The notes under the pieces were generated by a model. The model worked only from the letters and a program-made list of their open reading frames with translations, was not told the DNA's origin and did no database searches. The position numbers and the translations under genes were made by a program. A stretch of DNA of 64,000 nt from Rhizomys pruinosus (taxonomy: Eukaryota > Chordata > Mammalia > Rodentia > Spalacidae). How positions within the stretch are numbered: the stretch's first letter is position 1; every line of letters begins with the position of its first letter. The stretch spans positions 1,334,193 to 1,398,192 of the forward strand of contig VZQC01010399.1 in assembly GCA_009823505.1 (NCBI GenBank), written 5' to 3'. Below, one piece after another: positions 30,845 to 41,612 of the stretch.

Positions 30845-31337
30845 CATAAGTAAATATTTCACCCAACACCATCTTCTTTTTGCAATACCAAGAATCCCAC
30901 TGCTAGGAATACCATAACTTCTTTCCAGTTTTGAAAACGAGGAAGGAGTTTTCTTGTAAAGAGTGCCATTGATGAGGAAGATGATTAAATTCCTTAACAG
31001 GACAGCATCCGTCACTTTGTGCCTGTCTTCTTCACGCAAGCTATTTGGAGGGATTCTCACTTTGACCCAGGAAAGGAATGAAGTGTTTGTCTCAAAAGAT
31101 TCCAGTTCAGAAACCACAAGAACATGAGAAGGAACACATTCACTCCAGGTTGTAAAGAGTGGTCTCCCTGCTGGCTGAGTGAGTGGTACACCCCCAGGCA
31201 AATCAGGCATGATCATTATAGGAAAAGTCAGCAGGAAAGGGAGATTTGCGATAAAGCAGTCTTCAAAAGCCACTTGGTTGCCTTTAATCTCATTTAGGAA
31301 ATCTTGAGAAGTCATTGGTAAACGAATGATCCAGGTT
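30845..31337 (-). CDS. CATSPERE: CATSPERE coding exon C (493 nt)
   Basis: The acceptor CTTCTTAG ends at 31338 and the donor GTTAGT starts at 30844. The exon completes a split glycine codon and encodes about 164 residues, starting TWIIRLPMTSQDFLNEIKGN and ending RRWCWVKYLLM. The human counterpart, from memory, has TWRIVVPMT, EIKGNQ-like EIRGNQVTFQDCFIAD, VFLINGVLYIK and RKWCWVNYLL at matching spacing. N-glycosylation sequons NTS and NGT are visible, as expected for an extracellular domain. Reading through the donor gives unrelated sequence, which supports this exon end. A plus-strand 5S rRNA pseudogene lies about 110 nt beyond the donor in the downstream intron. Confidence 0.93.
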
Positions 31338-31505
31338 CTAAGAAGGAAAAAATGGGGGAAGAAAGAATACAATGATCTCTCTTTTTTTCTGATTAATTTT
31401 GTGAAGTTTACTGCATTTTAAAATTTTTAAGTTTTTATCAATATAAATCTCTAGATGATACAAATAAAATAATATTGAAAGATTACTACTCCTCCATTTG
31501 TTTAG

Positions 31506-31717
31506 TTCTTTTTATTTTATGTGTGTTTTGCTTGCATGTATGTAAGTGTACCATACGCATGGAATGCCTGTGGAGGCCAGAAGAGGGCGTCAGATCCCCT
31601 GGAATCTAGAGTTATGTATGGACAGTTGTTAACTGCCATGTGGATGTTGAGAACCAATCCCATGCTCTCTGCAAGAGCAGCCAGTGATCTTGACCATTGA
31701 GTCATCTCTATAGCCCC
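31506..31717 (-). mobile_element. B2 SINE, diverged
   Basis: TTTTATGTGTGTTTTGCTTGC to GTCATCTCTATAGCCCC, upstream of exon C in the transcript. Confidence 0.88.
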
Positions 31718-31850
31718 CCAAATTCTCTATTTCTTATTTTTCATTCTGTTCTCAGAGGAAAATAATCTTGACTTTTAACATTCTTTCTTCTGCAGTACAC
31801 CTCCACATTCCCAGGTAAACATTCTTAAACCCCTCTTTCTTAACATATAC

Positions 31851-32096
31851 TTTTTAAAAAATTTTTTATTTATTTCTGTATGTGTATGAATGTATTGTCT
31901 GCATACAAGTTTGTGTACCCATGTCATGCAATGCTGTGGAGGTCAGAAGAGGGTGTCAGACTCCCCTGGAACTGGAGTTCTCTTGGAATTGGAGTTACAG
32001 ACGGTTCTTAGCCGCCATGTGGGTGCTGGGGATTGAACCCGGGTCCTCTGTAAGAGCAGTCGGCGCTCTTAACCGCTAGGCCATCTCTCCAGCCCC
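31851..32096 (-). mobile_element. B2 SINE, 19-bp duplication subfamily
   Basis: A full minus-strand copy with AACATATACTTTT on both sides (about 31840 and 32097). Confidence 0.95.
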
Positions 32097-32279
32097 AACA
32101 TATACTTTTAATATATGATCTATTGCTTTCTTATATCACCTGCAAAGATGTACCTCTTTTATATCATGCCCATTCATACATCTTCCCTCCCCGGCCCTAA
32201 AATGAATTATAGCACACTGATTAAATTGATGAGTCATAATATCTGATATAAGTAAAGCAGATGACAGGAAGAATTATGA

Positions 32280-32600
32280 TATGGATGTGAAGAAACTGGA
32301 ACCTTCATATACTGCTGATGGAAATGTAAAATGGTACAGCTATTTTACAAAGCAGACTACCCATTCCTCAAATGTTAAATATGGAGATACCGTATGAGCT
32401 AGAAATTTTACTCCCAGAAATCTACTGAGGAGAAATGAAAACATATTGACCTTTGAAAGTTTGGGCATAAATGCTCACACCAGCATTATTGTTAACAGTG
32501 CTAAAGAGTAGTACTCATCAACTGAAGGATGAGTAAATTAAACGGGGTCTATTCATATAGCAGCGACAATGGCTGCATAATTGAGAATATACCAAAGTCA
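32280..32600 (+). mobile_element. Ancient L1 ORF2 C-terminal fragment
   Basis: GGAACCTTCATATACTGCTG, GTAAAATGGTACAGCTATTT and GAGAAATGAAAACATATTG are in mammalian L1 order; there is no open frame. Confidence 0.75.
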
Positions 32601-32624
32601 CTGGATTAGTCTGAACCATGATTT

Positions 32625-32846
32625 TATTAAAATATTTTATTTATTTTATGTGTATGAGTGTATTGCCTGTGTGTATACAAGTGCACCCATGTCATGAATG
32701 CCTGCAGAGGTTAGAAGAGGGCATCAAATCCCCTGGAACTGGAGTTACAGGTGGTTGTTAGCCACCATGTGAGTACTGGGAACCAAACCCAGGTCCTCTG
32801 CAAGAGCAGCCCATGCTCTTGACCACTGAGCCATCCCTGCAGCCCA
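32625..32846 (-). mobile_element. B2 SINE
   Basis: Full minus-strand copy. CTGAACCAT(G/A)(A/G)TTTTA flanks it. Confidence 0.93.
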
Positions 32847-32956
32847 CTGAACCATAGTTTTAAAGGGCAGATTACATGACATGCAAGCTGTTAAAGCAGG
32901 TAATAAACAAATGTTATGACATCCCTACCTTTCTGCAGCATCAGAGAGGGCCTTTC

Positions 32957-33190
32957 ATTTTTTTTTTTAATTATTTTAAAATTTATTTTTGTATGTGTAT
33001 GAATGTACTGTCTGCATGTAGGTTTGTGCACCCGTGTCATGCAATGCCGCGGAGGTCAGAAGAGGGTCTCGGATTCCCCTGGAACTGGAGTTAAAGACGG
33101 TTCTCAGCCTCCATGTGGGTGCTGGGGATCGAACCTGGGTCCTCTGCAAGAGTAATCGGTGCTCTTAACCGCTAGGCTATCTCTCCAGCC
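32957..33190 (-). mobile_element. B2 SINE
   Basis: TTTGTATGTGTATGAATGTAC to CTATCTCTCCAGCCC; near consensus. Confidence 0.94.
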
Positions 33191-33465
33191 CTCATTTGGT
33201 TTTATGGGGACTGCTTTTCCTACCTTCTTACTTTCCAAGTTTCATAAAATAAGGAAGAATTTTAATTTCAGGTTATTATTGCTTGAAAGATGTTTTATCT
33301 CCCACAAAAGGCACTCCTTATTCCTACCTATGAATTTAATTTATCTGCATCTCTTAGAATGTATCTACTTTCTCAAGGTCCCAGTTTGAAGGCTCTTATA
33401 ACCCCTTCACACACACTTAGAAGGCTCCCTCAATTTGGTAACTTACTTCTTCAATAAAGAAGTTT

Positions 33466-33621
33466 GTTTTTTTTTTTTTTGTCTTTTCGAGACGGTCTCC
33501 CTGTAGCCCCAGCTGGCCTGGAACTCACTCTATAGACCAGGCTGGCCTTGAACTCACAAAGATCCGCCTGCCTCTGCCTCCCAAGTGCTGGGATTAAAGG
33601 TGTGCACCACTATGCCTGGCT
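33466..33621 (-). mobile_element. B1 SINE
   Basis: Poly(T), CGAGACGGTCTCCCTGTAG (small deletion) to CCACTATGCCTGGC. Confidence 0.94.
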
Positions 33622-33828
33622 TTAATAATGAAGATATTAAGTCTCCAGGAAAGCCTTCTGTACTCCCCTCTCCTCCAGGCCTGATTTGGGGCACTCCTAT
33701 ATGTTCCATGGTACCCTGGGCTCACCTCTACTAGAACATCTCTTTGTTTCCTCATCTCTTTGACTGTAAGGCTGTTGAAGGCAGTAACCATATCTTACAG
33801 TAATAAGCACCCTGCCTGTGCCTGTTAA

Positions 33829-34118
33829 GAAAGGCTGGAGAGGTGGTTCAGAAGTTAAGAACACTGGCTACTCTTGAAGAGGACCCGTGTTCAATTCCTA
33901 GCATGACTGTCTACATCAAGTGACTACTTTCAGTAGTAGTAAATGTTACCCCTGGAACTGGAATCCGACACTGCCTTCTGACTCCATTGGCATTGCACAA
34001 CACAATGCACTTACATACGTGCAGGCAATACACACATAAAATAAAAATAATAAAATATTTGTTTAAAAAAATGACTGTCTACATCAAGTGACTACTTTCA
34101 GTAGTAATAAATGTTACC
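33829..34118 (+). mobile_element. B2 SINE parts separated and followed by a 48-bp duplication
   Basis: A B2 head (33829-33902) is followed by 48 bp of non-SINE sequence (33903-33950), the B2 3' part with tail (33951-34070), and the same 48 bp again (34071-34118) with one mismatch. Confidence 0.85.
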
Positions 34119-34516
34119 TTTCAGGCAGACTTTGTGTGTAGGAAGATATGTGTGTGTGTGTATATGGACACTGGTGGAAGAAGTGACTGTTACATCTATC
34201 ATACCTCAGTGGCCCCTTTTCAAGAACCAGCAGGGAACATTTAGAAATGTGGCCATCCCTAATGAGGCTCTTGGACTGAGGGTTAGGTTTTAACTCAAAG
34301 AATGAAGCCATCGTCAAAGAATCTGACTGGCATTTTCTGAGTTGATCATTAGTTGGGATTATCAAAATTATTTTTTGTATCATAAAAAAATTCCCTTGGA
34401 AATCACATCAGATACATTCCATAAAATCCCACTAAGGGTTTCAAAATCTCTTTTAATATTTATTTGTATTTTTAATTAAAAATGAATTTAATATTAAAAT
34501 TAAAAAAATTAACTAC

Positions 34517-34623
34517 CCGGCCTTCATTTCGACATCTGCGACATAAATTTTCCTATTAATAATTGTTTGTATGATGGGTCGCTGCCCCAAGGTTGCCAAG
34601 TGCTTGGTCAGTATTAGGGAAGT
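34517..34623 (-). CDS. CATSPERE: CATSPERE coding exon B (35 codons plus 2 nt)
   Basis: The acceptor is TTTTTCCAG ending at 34624 and the donor is GTAGTT from 34516, a weaker donor than the others. The exon encodes TSLILTKHLATLGQRPII, then QTIINRKIYVADVEMKA, and ends with GG, the first two bases of a glycine codon completed in exon C. It aligns with the human segment containing ATLGQKPVIHTVLKRKVY. Both splice sites are GT-AG and the frame continues without a stop. It lies in a small island free of recognised repeats. Confidence 0.88.
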
Positions 34624-34844
34624 CTGGAAAAACAAAATAAAAATGCTCTTTTATTATTTTCATAGCTCAAAGTATTCTGAAATACTTTGATATATTTGAT
34701 AAGATATTAAATTTGCTCTTTTAGTTAAGACATTGTTTATGGTTGTAAATTCAACATACTTTCAAGATTTAGCTTTTTTGCTTTTAACCATCTAGCCTTT
34801 TCCCCATGAGAATTTTGTGAATTCTAAATGTCACAGGATTGGGT

Positions 34845-34905
34845 TATAGCTCAGTAGTACATCGCTTTGCCCCAGCCTATAAAAATAAATGAATAAATAA
34901 TCCAT
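34845..34905 (+). mobile_element. ID-like SINE
   Basis: GGATTGGGTTATAGCTCAGT, a short ID body and an ATAAATGAATAAA tail. Confidence 0.7.
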
Positions 34906-34979
34906 AATACAGTATCCAACAATTAGAAAACGAACTTGTACAGTAGGAATCCACTGTGAACTAAGACTATGGACATTCT

Positions 34980-35222
34980 TTTTTTTTTAATTTTATTTAT
35001 TTATTTATGTGTATGAATGTACTGTCTGCATGTAGGTCTGTGCACCCATGTCATGCAATGCCGCGGAGGTCAGAAGAGGGTGTCAGATTCCCCTGGAACT
35101 GGAGTTCTCCTGGAATTGGAGTTATGGACGGTTCTCAACCGCCATGTGGGTGCTGGGGATCAAACCCGGGTCCTCTGCAAGAGCAGTCGGTGCTCTTAAC
35201 CGCTAGGCCATCTCTCCAGCCC
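34980..35222 (-). mobile_element. B2 SINE, 19-bp duplication subfamily
   Basis: Near-consensus minus-strand copy. GGACATTCTTTTTTTT lies at its left and again at about 35225. Confidence 0.95.
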
Positions 35223-35230
35223 AAGGACAT

Positions 35231-35478
35231 TCTTTTTTTTTATTTAGTTTTTATTTTTTTATTATTTTCTATGTGTGTGAGTGTACTAGGTTTGGTTCAC
35301 CCATGTCATGCAATGCTGCGGAGGTCAGAAGAGGGTCTCGGATTCCCCTGGAACTGGAGTTCTCCTGGAATTGGAGTTACAGGAGGTTCTCAGCCGCCAT
35401 GTGGGTGCTGGGGATCGAACCCGGGTCCTCTGCAAGAGCAGTCGGTGCTCTTAACTGCTAGGCCATCTCTCCAGCCCC
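35231..35478 (-). mobile_element. B2 SINE, 19-bp duplication subfamily, same target
   Basis: A second near-consensus copy, followed by GGAGATTCTT, a third version of the target word. Confidence 0.95.
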
Positions 35479-35514
35479 GGAGATTCTTAAATACATGAAG
35501 GTAAGATTTCTGAA

Positions 35515-35950
35515 AAAGATTTATTTTTGTTTTATGCATATGAGTGTTTTCCCTGCATGTATGTAAGGGAACCAAGTGTGTGTAGTACCCTCAGAGGCCG
35601 GAAGAGGGCGTTGGATTACTTGAAGCTGGAATTACTGTTAGGAACAGAGTCCAGGTTCTCTATAAGAACAACCAATGGGGCTAGAGAGATGGCTCAGCGG
35701 TTAAGAGCACCGACTGCTCTTGCAGAGGACCAGCGTTCAATTCCCAGCACCCACATGGCGGCTAAGAACCATATTTAACTCTAGTTCCAGGGAAATCCGA
35801 CCCCCTCTTCTGACATCCGTGGCATTGCATAACACGGGTGCACAGACCTACATGCAGACAGTACATTCATACACATAAAAATAATTAATTAATTAATTAA
35901 AAAAAGAAAAACCAATGCTCTTCAGTGCTGAGTCATTTGCAGCCCCAGCA
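35515..35950 (-). mobile_element. B2 SINE, split host
   Basis: The minus-strand body is at 35515-35677 and its head (GCTCTTCAGTGCTGAGTC) at 35919-35950, separated by a plus-strand B2. Confidence 0.85.
35678..35910 (+). mobile_element. B2 SINE nested in another B2
   Basis: A full plus-strand copy with an (ATTA)n tail; AACCAATG at 35670-35677 and 35911-35918. Confidence 0.94.
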
Positions 35951-36540
35951 TACAGTGTATTTTCATCAGACCTATCAAGTGCAAGAGTCTGTTAAGTGTC
36001 CATCTTATCTTGTGTTATTATGGTCTACATGAACATCATTTTTTAATGGCTGCATAATATTATATTGATATTATATTGTGGTTTTATCTTTTCCACTATT
36101 CCGTGACATTCTACAGACATAACAAAGTCCTTCCACAGTTAGGACTAGTGCTTTTCAAATGGAAGAAGGTGTGAACTCCAGGGTGGGTGGCGAAGAGGGT
36201 GCCAAGGGAGAAGGAGGCAGAATGGTGATTGAAGACAGATGGAAAATTACGTATAAAACACATAAAACATTCAATAAAAATATGGCCTTTTCCATTAAAA
36301 AAAAATGGGCTTTTCCCAACATAGACATAGGAAAAAATAATTTAAAAAATGGGCTTTTCTAAAGTACTTCATTGATGCTAATACTTACACATTACTTTCT
36401 TTCCTGCTCTGTAGAATATAGAAGGCTTCCAGAATCTGAGCTTGAACCCTTCTCTTCCTATCTCACAGCATATTTTCATCCTGAGAGATCTTTGTTCATA
36501 TGCCTTCAAGTACCATCCAATTCCTACGTAACTCCTGAGT
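35951..36540. other. Intronic stretch, possible ancient L1 remnant
   Basis: TTTAATGGCTGCATAATATT near 36043 looks like an old L1 3' region. Near 36280-36360 the word AAAAATGGGCTTTTC occurs twice. The rest is unassigned. Confidence 0.4.
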
Positions 36541-36784
36541 TTTTTTAAAAAATATTTTTATTTATTTATTTTTTTTTATTTTATGCATACAAGTGTATTG
36601 CCTACATGTGTGTTAGCGCACCCGTATAGTGCAATGCCCCTGGAGGTCAAAAGAGGATGTTAGATTCCTCTGGAACTGGAGTTATGAATGATTGTTACCC
36701 ACTACGTGGGTGCTGAGAATCGAACCTGGGTCCTCCACAAGAGCGGTCAGTGCTCTTAACCGATAAGCCATCAGTCCAGCCCTA
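36541..36784 (-). mobile_element. B2 SINE
   Basis: Full minus-strand copy with TAACTCCTGAGTTTT at 36529-36543 and 36785-36799. Confidence 0.95.
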
Positions 36785-36832
36785 TAACTCCTGAGTTTTA
36801 CAGTTAGCTCAAGATCCATATACCAAATGAGA

Positions 36833-36835
36833 TAT

Positions 36836-36870
<35 letters not shown>

Positions 36871-37113
36871 TTCATTCATTCATTCATTTGTCTTTTTGAG
36901 AAAGAGTCTCCCTTCAGCCTCTACTGACCTGGAACTCACTATGTAGACCAGGCAGGGCAGAAACTCTTTGTCTGTCTGTCTGTCTGTCTGACAGGGTCTC
37001 CCTACTCCCAGCCTACCTGGAAGTCACTATTATGGACCAGTCATCTCACAGAGATCTACCTTCCTTTGCCTCCAGAGTGTTGGGATTAAAGGCACGTGCC
37101 ACCGCACCCACTT
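36833..37113 (-). mobile_element. B1 SINEs with (TTTA)n/(TTCA)n and (TGTC)n tracts
   Basis: A tetranucleotide tail (36837-36888) leads into a partial minus-strand B1 to about 36965, then (TGTC)n and a second, fuller minus-strand B1 to 37113. Confidence 0.8.
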
Positions 37114-37181
37114 CAAATGAGATTCTTAACCCTGATCTTTGGTTGTCTCACTTTGACCCAGTGTCCAAAAGTGAATTGCTA

Positions 37182-37335
37182 GCTGGGCATGGTGATGCAC
37201 CCCTTTAATACAACCACTCTGGAGACAGAGGCAGCCAGATCTCTGTGAGTTGAAGGCCAGCCTGGTCTACTTATCCAGTTCTAGGATGGATGAGGCTACA
37301 AGGAGACCCTATCTCAAAATAAATAAACAAAAACA
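37182..37335 (+). mobile_element. B1 SINE, diverged
   Basis: GCTGGGCATGGTGATGCACC head and ATCTCAAAATAAATAAAC end. Confidence 0.92.
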
Positions 37336-37342
37336 AAAAAGG

Positions 37343-37727
37343 GAGGCTGGAGAGATGGCTCAGTGGTTAAGAGCACTGGCTGCTCTTGCAGAGGACCCAG
37401 GTTCAGTTCCCAGCACCCACACATTGGCTAACAACCACCTGAAACTTCAGTTCCAGAGAATCTGACACTTTCTCCTGGCCTTTGTGGGCATTGTACACAC
37501 ATGGTATAAGTACATACATGCAGGCATAACACTCATACACAGAAAATAAAAAAATAATAAAATAGATAAAAATTTAAAAAGGATCTTATACTATTCTTCC
37601 AGAGGACCTGAGTTAAGCGCCCAGCATCCTCATCAGTTGGCTCTAGCTACAGAGGATCTGATACGTTCTTCTGGCCTCTGCGGGTACCTGTGGCAGACAC
37701 TCATACAAAAAAACAAATTAAAAAAGA
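37343..37727 (+). mobile_element. B2 SINE followed by a shortened B2-like copy
   Basis: A full B2 occupies 37343-37580. A second, headless B2-like piece (TTCCAGAGGACCTGAGTTAA to a short tail) follows at 37582-37727. Confidence 0.8.
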
Positions 37728-37938
37728 AACTGATGTTGATACAACACTATTAACTTAGGTAAAGAGTTTTATTTAGGTTTCACCAATTTTTATGGGTATT
37801 ATTTTGCTTTTTTTGGCTAGTTCTATGACATTTTATCACATGTACAGATTCTTGTTTCCATCTCTACAATCAGAACACAGAATTAAATATGTCAGAGAAG
37901 AAACTCCTTTATGTTAGCACTTAAGAGTCAGAACTAGG

Positions 37939-38071
37939 GCCAGGTGAGGTGGCACATGCTTTTAATTCCAGTACTTGGGAGGTAGAGGCAGGCAGGTTTC
38001 TATGAGTTCAAGGCCAGCCTGATCTACATAGTGAGTTCCAGGACAGCTGGGGCTATAGGGAGACCCTGTCT

Positions 38072-38123
<52 letters not shown>

Positions 38124-38128
38124 CGCAC
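37939..38128 (+). mobile_element. B1 SINE with (CA)n tail
   Basis: B1 body, then its A-tail has become a (CA)n microsatellite at 38074-38125. Confidence 0.93.
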
Positions 38129-38147
38129 CAAAAAAATGTCATAACTA

Positions 38148-38260
38148 GTTGGGCATGGTGGCATCCACCTAAACTCCCAGCACTTAGATGGCTAAGGGAA
38201 GACTATTGTGAGTTCCAGTCCAGCCAGGGTTGTATAGCAAGACCTTATACAAACAGAGAC
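38148..38260 (+). mobile_element. B1-like SINE, old
   Basis: GTTGGGCATGGTGGCATCC head, diverged body. Confidence 0.75.
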
Positions 38261-38502
38261 ATAACTACTCACAAATCCTAACTCCTGAAAGCCACTTAGC
38301 TGTTTTCCATCACTACAATTTTGCCACATCTCAAATATTAGAGAAGTGTAACTATAAACTACAAACACAAAGATCTTGCTTAACCTGATGTCATCAACCA
38401 TTTTTAGTTATCACCACCACGATCAGCCCTGAGTAGCCCTCGCTAGGTTCCCCATCACAGTCCACTAGACTATTACAAATAAAAATTTTAAAAATTCTAC
38501 AG

Positions 38503-38635
38503 GGTATAATCCTAGCATTGGGAGGCAGAGGCAGGTGGATCTTTGTGAGTTCAAGGCCAGCCTGGTCTACAGAGTGAGTTCCAGGACAGCTGGGGCTACA
38601 GGGAGACCCTGTCTCAAAAAGACCAAAAAAAAAAA
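38503..38635 (+). mobile_element. B1 SINE, 5'-truncated
   Basis: It starts near TATAATCCTAGCATTGGGAG. AAAATTCTACAG flanks it at about 38491 and 38636. Confidence 0.93.
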
Positions 38636-38647
38636 AAATTCTACAGA

Positions 38648-39039
38648 GTGGTAGGTGGAGCTTTCTAACTAGGCTCTGGAGCCATCTGTGCTAGGAAAGA
38701 CAAATAACCTTGGTAGCAGCTTGATATAAACCAGAGAAATTCTAACTTGGATTTAAGTCACTTATCTTAACCAGTATATAAGCCTCTCCCTGTGACCCAA
38801 ATTGCAGGGATGCAATGATCTTCTGCCACCCTTGGCCACATCTCTACCAGTAAGTCACAATCGGCTGCACTTGGTACAAGCCTGGCACCTTCCAGTCTCT
38901 TTCTTTTACAACAGATTTTTCTGGAGGAAGTAGAACACTTTGAGAGTGTCTTTTAAACCCATCAGCCAAGTGGCTGAGCACTCTCAGTAGCTTGTTCCCT
39001 CAGTGTGAGAGGTGAAACTAGCAAACTCTTGGAAAGACA
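38648..39039. other. Intronic stretch without recognised features
   Basis: No SINE, exon or long frame. The right end may be the start of the adjacent old L1. Confidence 0.45.
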
Positions 39040-39282
39040 CAGGGAAAAGCTACATGATGTTAGATTTGGCAGTGATATTTTTGGAAAGTCTACAAAAGGA
39101 AAAATTAGTTATCATCAAAGTTAAAAAATTTTGTGTATTAAAGGATACTGCCAACAAGGTAAAAAAAAACAAAACAAAACCAACTCACAGATGAAAGAAA
39201 ATATTTGCAAATAACACATCTAATACTAAATGTCCAGAATATAGGGAACTCTTAAAACTCAAGAACATGCACTCAATAACAT

Positions 39283-39467
39283 GCTGGGCATGGTGGTGCA
39301 CGCCTTTAATCCCAGCACTCAGGAAGCAGAGGCAGGCGGATCTCTGTGAGTTCAAGGCCAGCCTGGTCTACATAGCAAGGCTCCAGGCCAGCTGGGACTA
39401 AAGGGAGACCCTGTCTTAAAAATACCAAAAACCAAAACAAAACAAAACAAAAAAACCCCCAAAACCC
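39283..39467 (+). mobile_element. B1 SINE
   Basis: GCTGGGCATGGTGGTGCACG head and (AAAAC)n tail. CTCAATAACA flanks it. Confidence 0.94.
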
Positions 39468-39721
39468 TCAATAACACAAGAATTTAAAAAATTACAGATG
39501 AACAAAGACTTGAGAAGACTTTTTTTTTCCAAGGAAGATTACACAAATGGCAAATAGGGGCATGAAAAGATAGTAATATTAGCAATCATTAGAGAAATGC
39601 TAAGAAAAACCACAATGAGATGTACCTGTAACTAGGAAGACTACTAAAATAACAACAACAAAATCATTTATTCCCCCAAACCCAGAAAGTAAGAGCTATT
39701 GAGGCAATGGAAGAATTAGAA

Positions 39722-39878
39722 CTTTTTTTTTTTTTAATCTTTTTGAGACAGGGTCTTCCTGTAGCCCCAGCTGGCCTGGAACTCACTCTGTAGACCAGGC
39801 TGGCCTTGAACTCTCAGAGATCCTCCTGCCTCTGCCTCCAGAGTGCTGGGATTAAAGGCGTGCACCACCACGCCCAGC
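39722..39878 (-). mobile_element. B1 SINE
   Basis: Poly(T) to CCACCACGCCCAGC, with GAATTAGAAC on both sides. Confidence 0.95.
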
Positions 39879-40150
39879 GAATTAGAACATTTGTGCACCG
39901 TTGGTAGACACGTGTAGGATGGCTGCAAGGGTCATGGGAAATACTCTAGGATTCTCAAAAAATTATAAACAGAACCATCAGTATAGTTAACAATAGCATA
40001 AAAGCAGAAACAAGCCAACTGTCCACTGATGAACAAACAAAACATGGCATACAGATTATGGAATATTACTCAACCCTAAAAAGGAAGAAAACACAAACAC
40101 GTGAAGACACCGTGCTGAGGGAAGAAGTCAGTCACAAAGGAATAAATCTT

Positions 40151-40384
40151 GGGACAGGAGAGATGACTCAGCAGTTAAGAGCACTGGCTGCTATTGAAGA
40201 GGACCCAGGTTTGGTTCCAAGCACCCACATAGTGGTTAACAACTATTCTGAATTCCATTTCCAGAGTGATCTGATGCTCTCTTCTGGCCTCTGTGGGAAT
40301 TGCATGACATGAGTGTACTTATATATATGTAGACACTCATACAGATTAAATAAATAAATAAATAAATAAATAAAAAAGTTTAAA
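40151..40384 (+). mobile_element. B2 SINE, diverged, (AAAT)n tail
   Basis: GGACAGGAGAGATGACTCAG head. The tail is a (TAAA)n run at 40346-40373. Confidence 0.88.
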
Positions 40385-40529
40385 AAGAACAAATCTTGTT
40401 CAAATCAAATTCCACTTCCATTCCCATCAACCAGCCATTGAGAGAACCATCACCACAAAGGAAATCTGTTGGAAGTCTGATCTTGGACTTCTATTCTCAG
40501 AGCTGTGAAAAAATAAATCTTTAAAAAAT

Positions 40530-40756
40530 ACTCTATTTATTTATTTTTAATTTTATGTGTATGAGTGTTATGCCTGCCTGTGTATAAATGCACTGGTGTT
40601 GTGCAGTGCCTGTGGAGCTCAGAAGAGGGCAGTTGGATCCCCTGGAACTGGAGTTACAGACAGTTGTTAGTCACCACGTGCATGCTGAGAATTGAACCCA
40701 GGTCTTCTGCAAGGGCAGCCAATGCTCTTAAGTGCTGAGCCATCTCTTCAGCCTCT
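40530..40756 (-). mobile_element. B2 SINE
   Basis: TTTTATGTGTATGAGTGTTA to GCCATCTCTTCAGCCTC. Confidence 0.92.
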
Positions 40757-40848
40757 AAGAATTTTTTTAAGTCAAACACTCCAAGGTATTTTGTTATGGC
40801 AGCCCAAGCTGATTTGAAACAAAACGCATATGGAAAATTAAATAAGTG

Positions 40849-41083
40849 TGGGTTAGAGAGATGGCTGGACAGTCAAGAGCACTGGCTGCTCTTGCAGAGG
40901 ATCTGAATTCAAATCCCAGCACCCACATGGTGGCTAAAAACCGTCTATAACTTCAGTTTCAGGGGATCTGATGCCCTCTTCTGTCCTCTTTGAGCATTGC
41001 ACAACATGGGTGCACTTACATACACATGCAGGCTACCCTTGTATACATAAAATAAAAATAAATAAATCTAAGTAATTTTAAAG
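40849..41083 (+). mobile_element. B2 SINE
   Basis: Full copy with the perfect 15-bp duplication AAAATTAAATAAGTG at 40834-40848 and 41084-41098. Confidence 0.96.
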
Positions 41084-41124
41084 AAAATTAAATAAGTGAA
41101 TGGTGGACAATGAAAGGCTGATTT

Positions 41125-41598
41125 ATTTTTATTTTTGTCTTTTTTTTTTTTTTAGGTCTTTTCGAGACAGGGTCTCCCTGTAGCCCCAGCTGTCCTGGAA
41201 CTCACTCTGTAGACCAGGCTGGCCTTGAACTCACACAGATCCGCCTGCCTCTGCCTCCCGAGTGCTAGGATTAACGGTGTGCGCCACCATGCCCGGCTAT
41301 TTTGGTACTTTTCGAGACAGGGTCTCCCTGTAGCCCCAGCTGTCCTGGAACTCACTCTGTAGACCAGGCTGGCCTTGAACTCACACAGATCCGCCTGCCT
41401 CTGCCTCCCGAGTGCTAGGATTAACGGTGTGTGCCACCATGCCCGGCTATTTTGGTATTTTTTGAGACAGGGTCTCGCTGTAGCTATGGCTGTCCTGGCA
41501 CTTGCTATGTAGACCAGGCTGGCCTCAAACTCATAGAGATATGCCTGCCTCTGCCTCCCAAGTGCTGGGATTAAAGGCATGTGCAACCATGCCTGGCC
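41125..41598 (-). mobile_element. Trimeric B1 SINE inside one target-site duplication
   Basis: Three minus-strand B1 monomers (ending about 41297, 41447 and 41597) repeat with a 150-bp period and share the linker TATTTTGGTA. TGAAAGGCTGATTT at 41111-41124 and 41599-41612 flanks all three. Only the outer left end carries a long T tail. Monomers one and two differ at a single base (41282 C versus 41432 T); the third is more diverged. Confidence 0.95.
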
Positions 41599-41612
41599 TG
41601 AAAGGCTGATTT

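Larger units (their letters stand above)
39040..40430 (+). mobile_element. Ancient L1 ORF2 3' fragment, interrupted three times
   Basis: GATGAAAGAAAATATTTGCA, ACCACAATGAGATGTACCTG and CATACAGATTATGGAATATT are in L1 order. Frames are destroyed. B1s at 39283 and 39722 and a B2 at 40151 are inserted, each with short duplications. Confidence 0.75.

Noticed and set aside
35007..35498. 163-residue plus-strand open frame
   Set aside because: It is two minus-strand B2 SINEs read through; the same Cys/Arg-rich peptide appears at every B2 in the window.
41152..41586. 144-residue minus-strand open frame with three internal repeats
   Set aside because: It is the B1 trimer; the repeats are SINE monomers, not protein domains.
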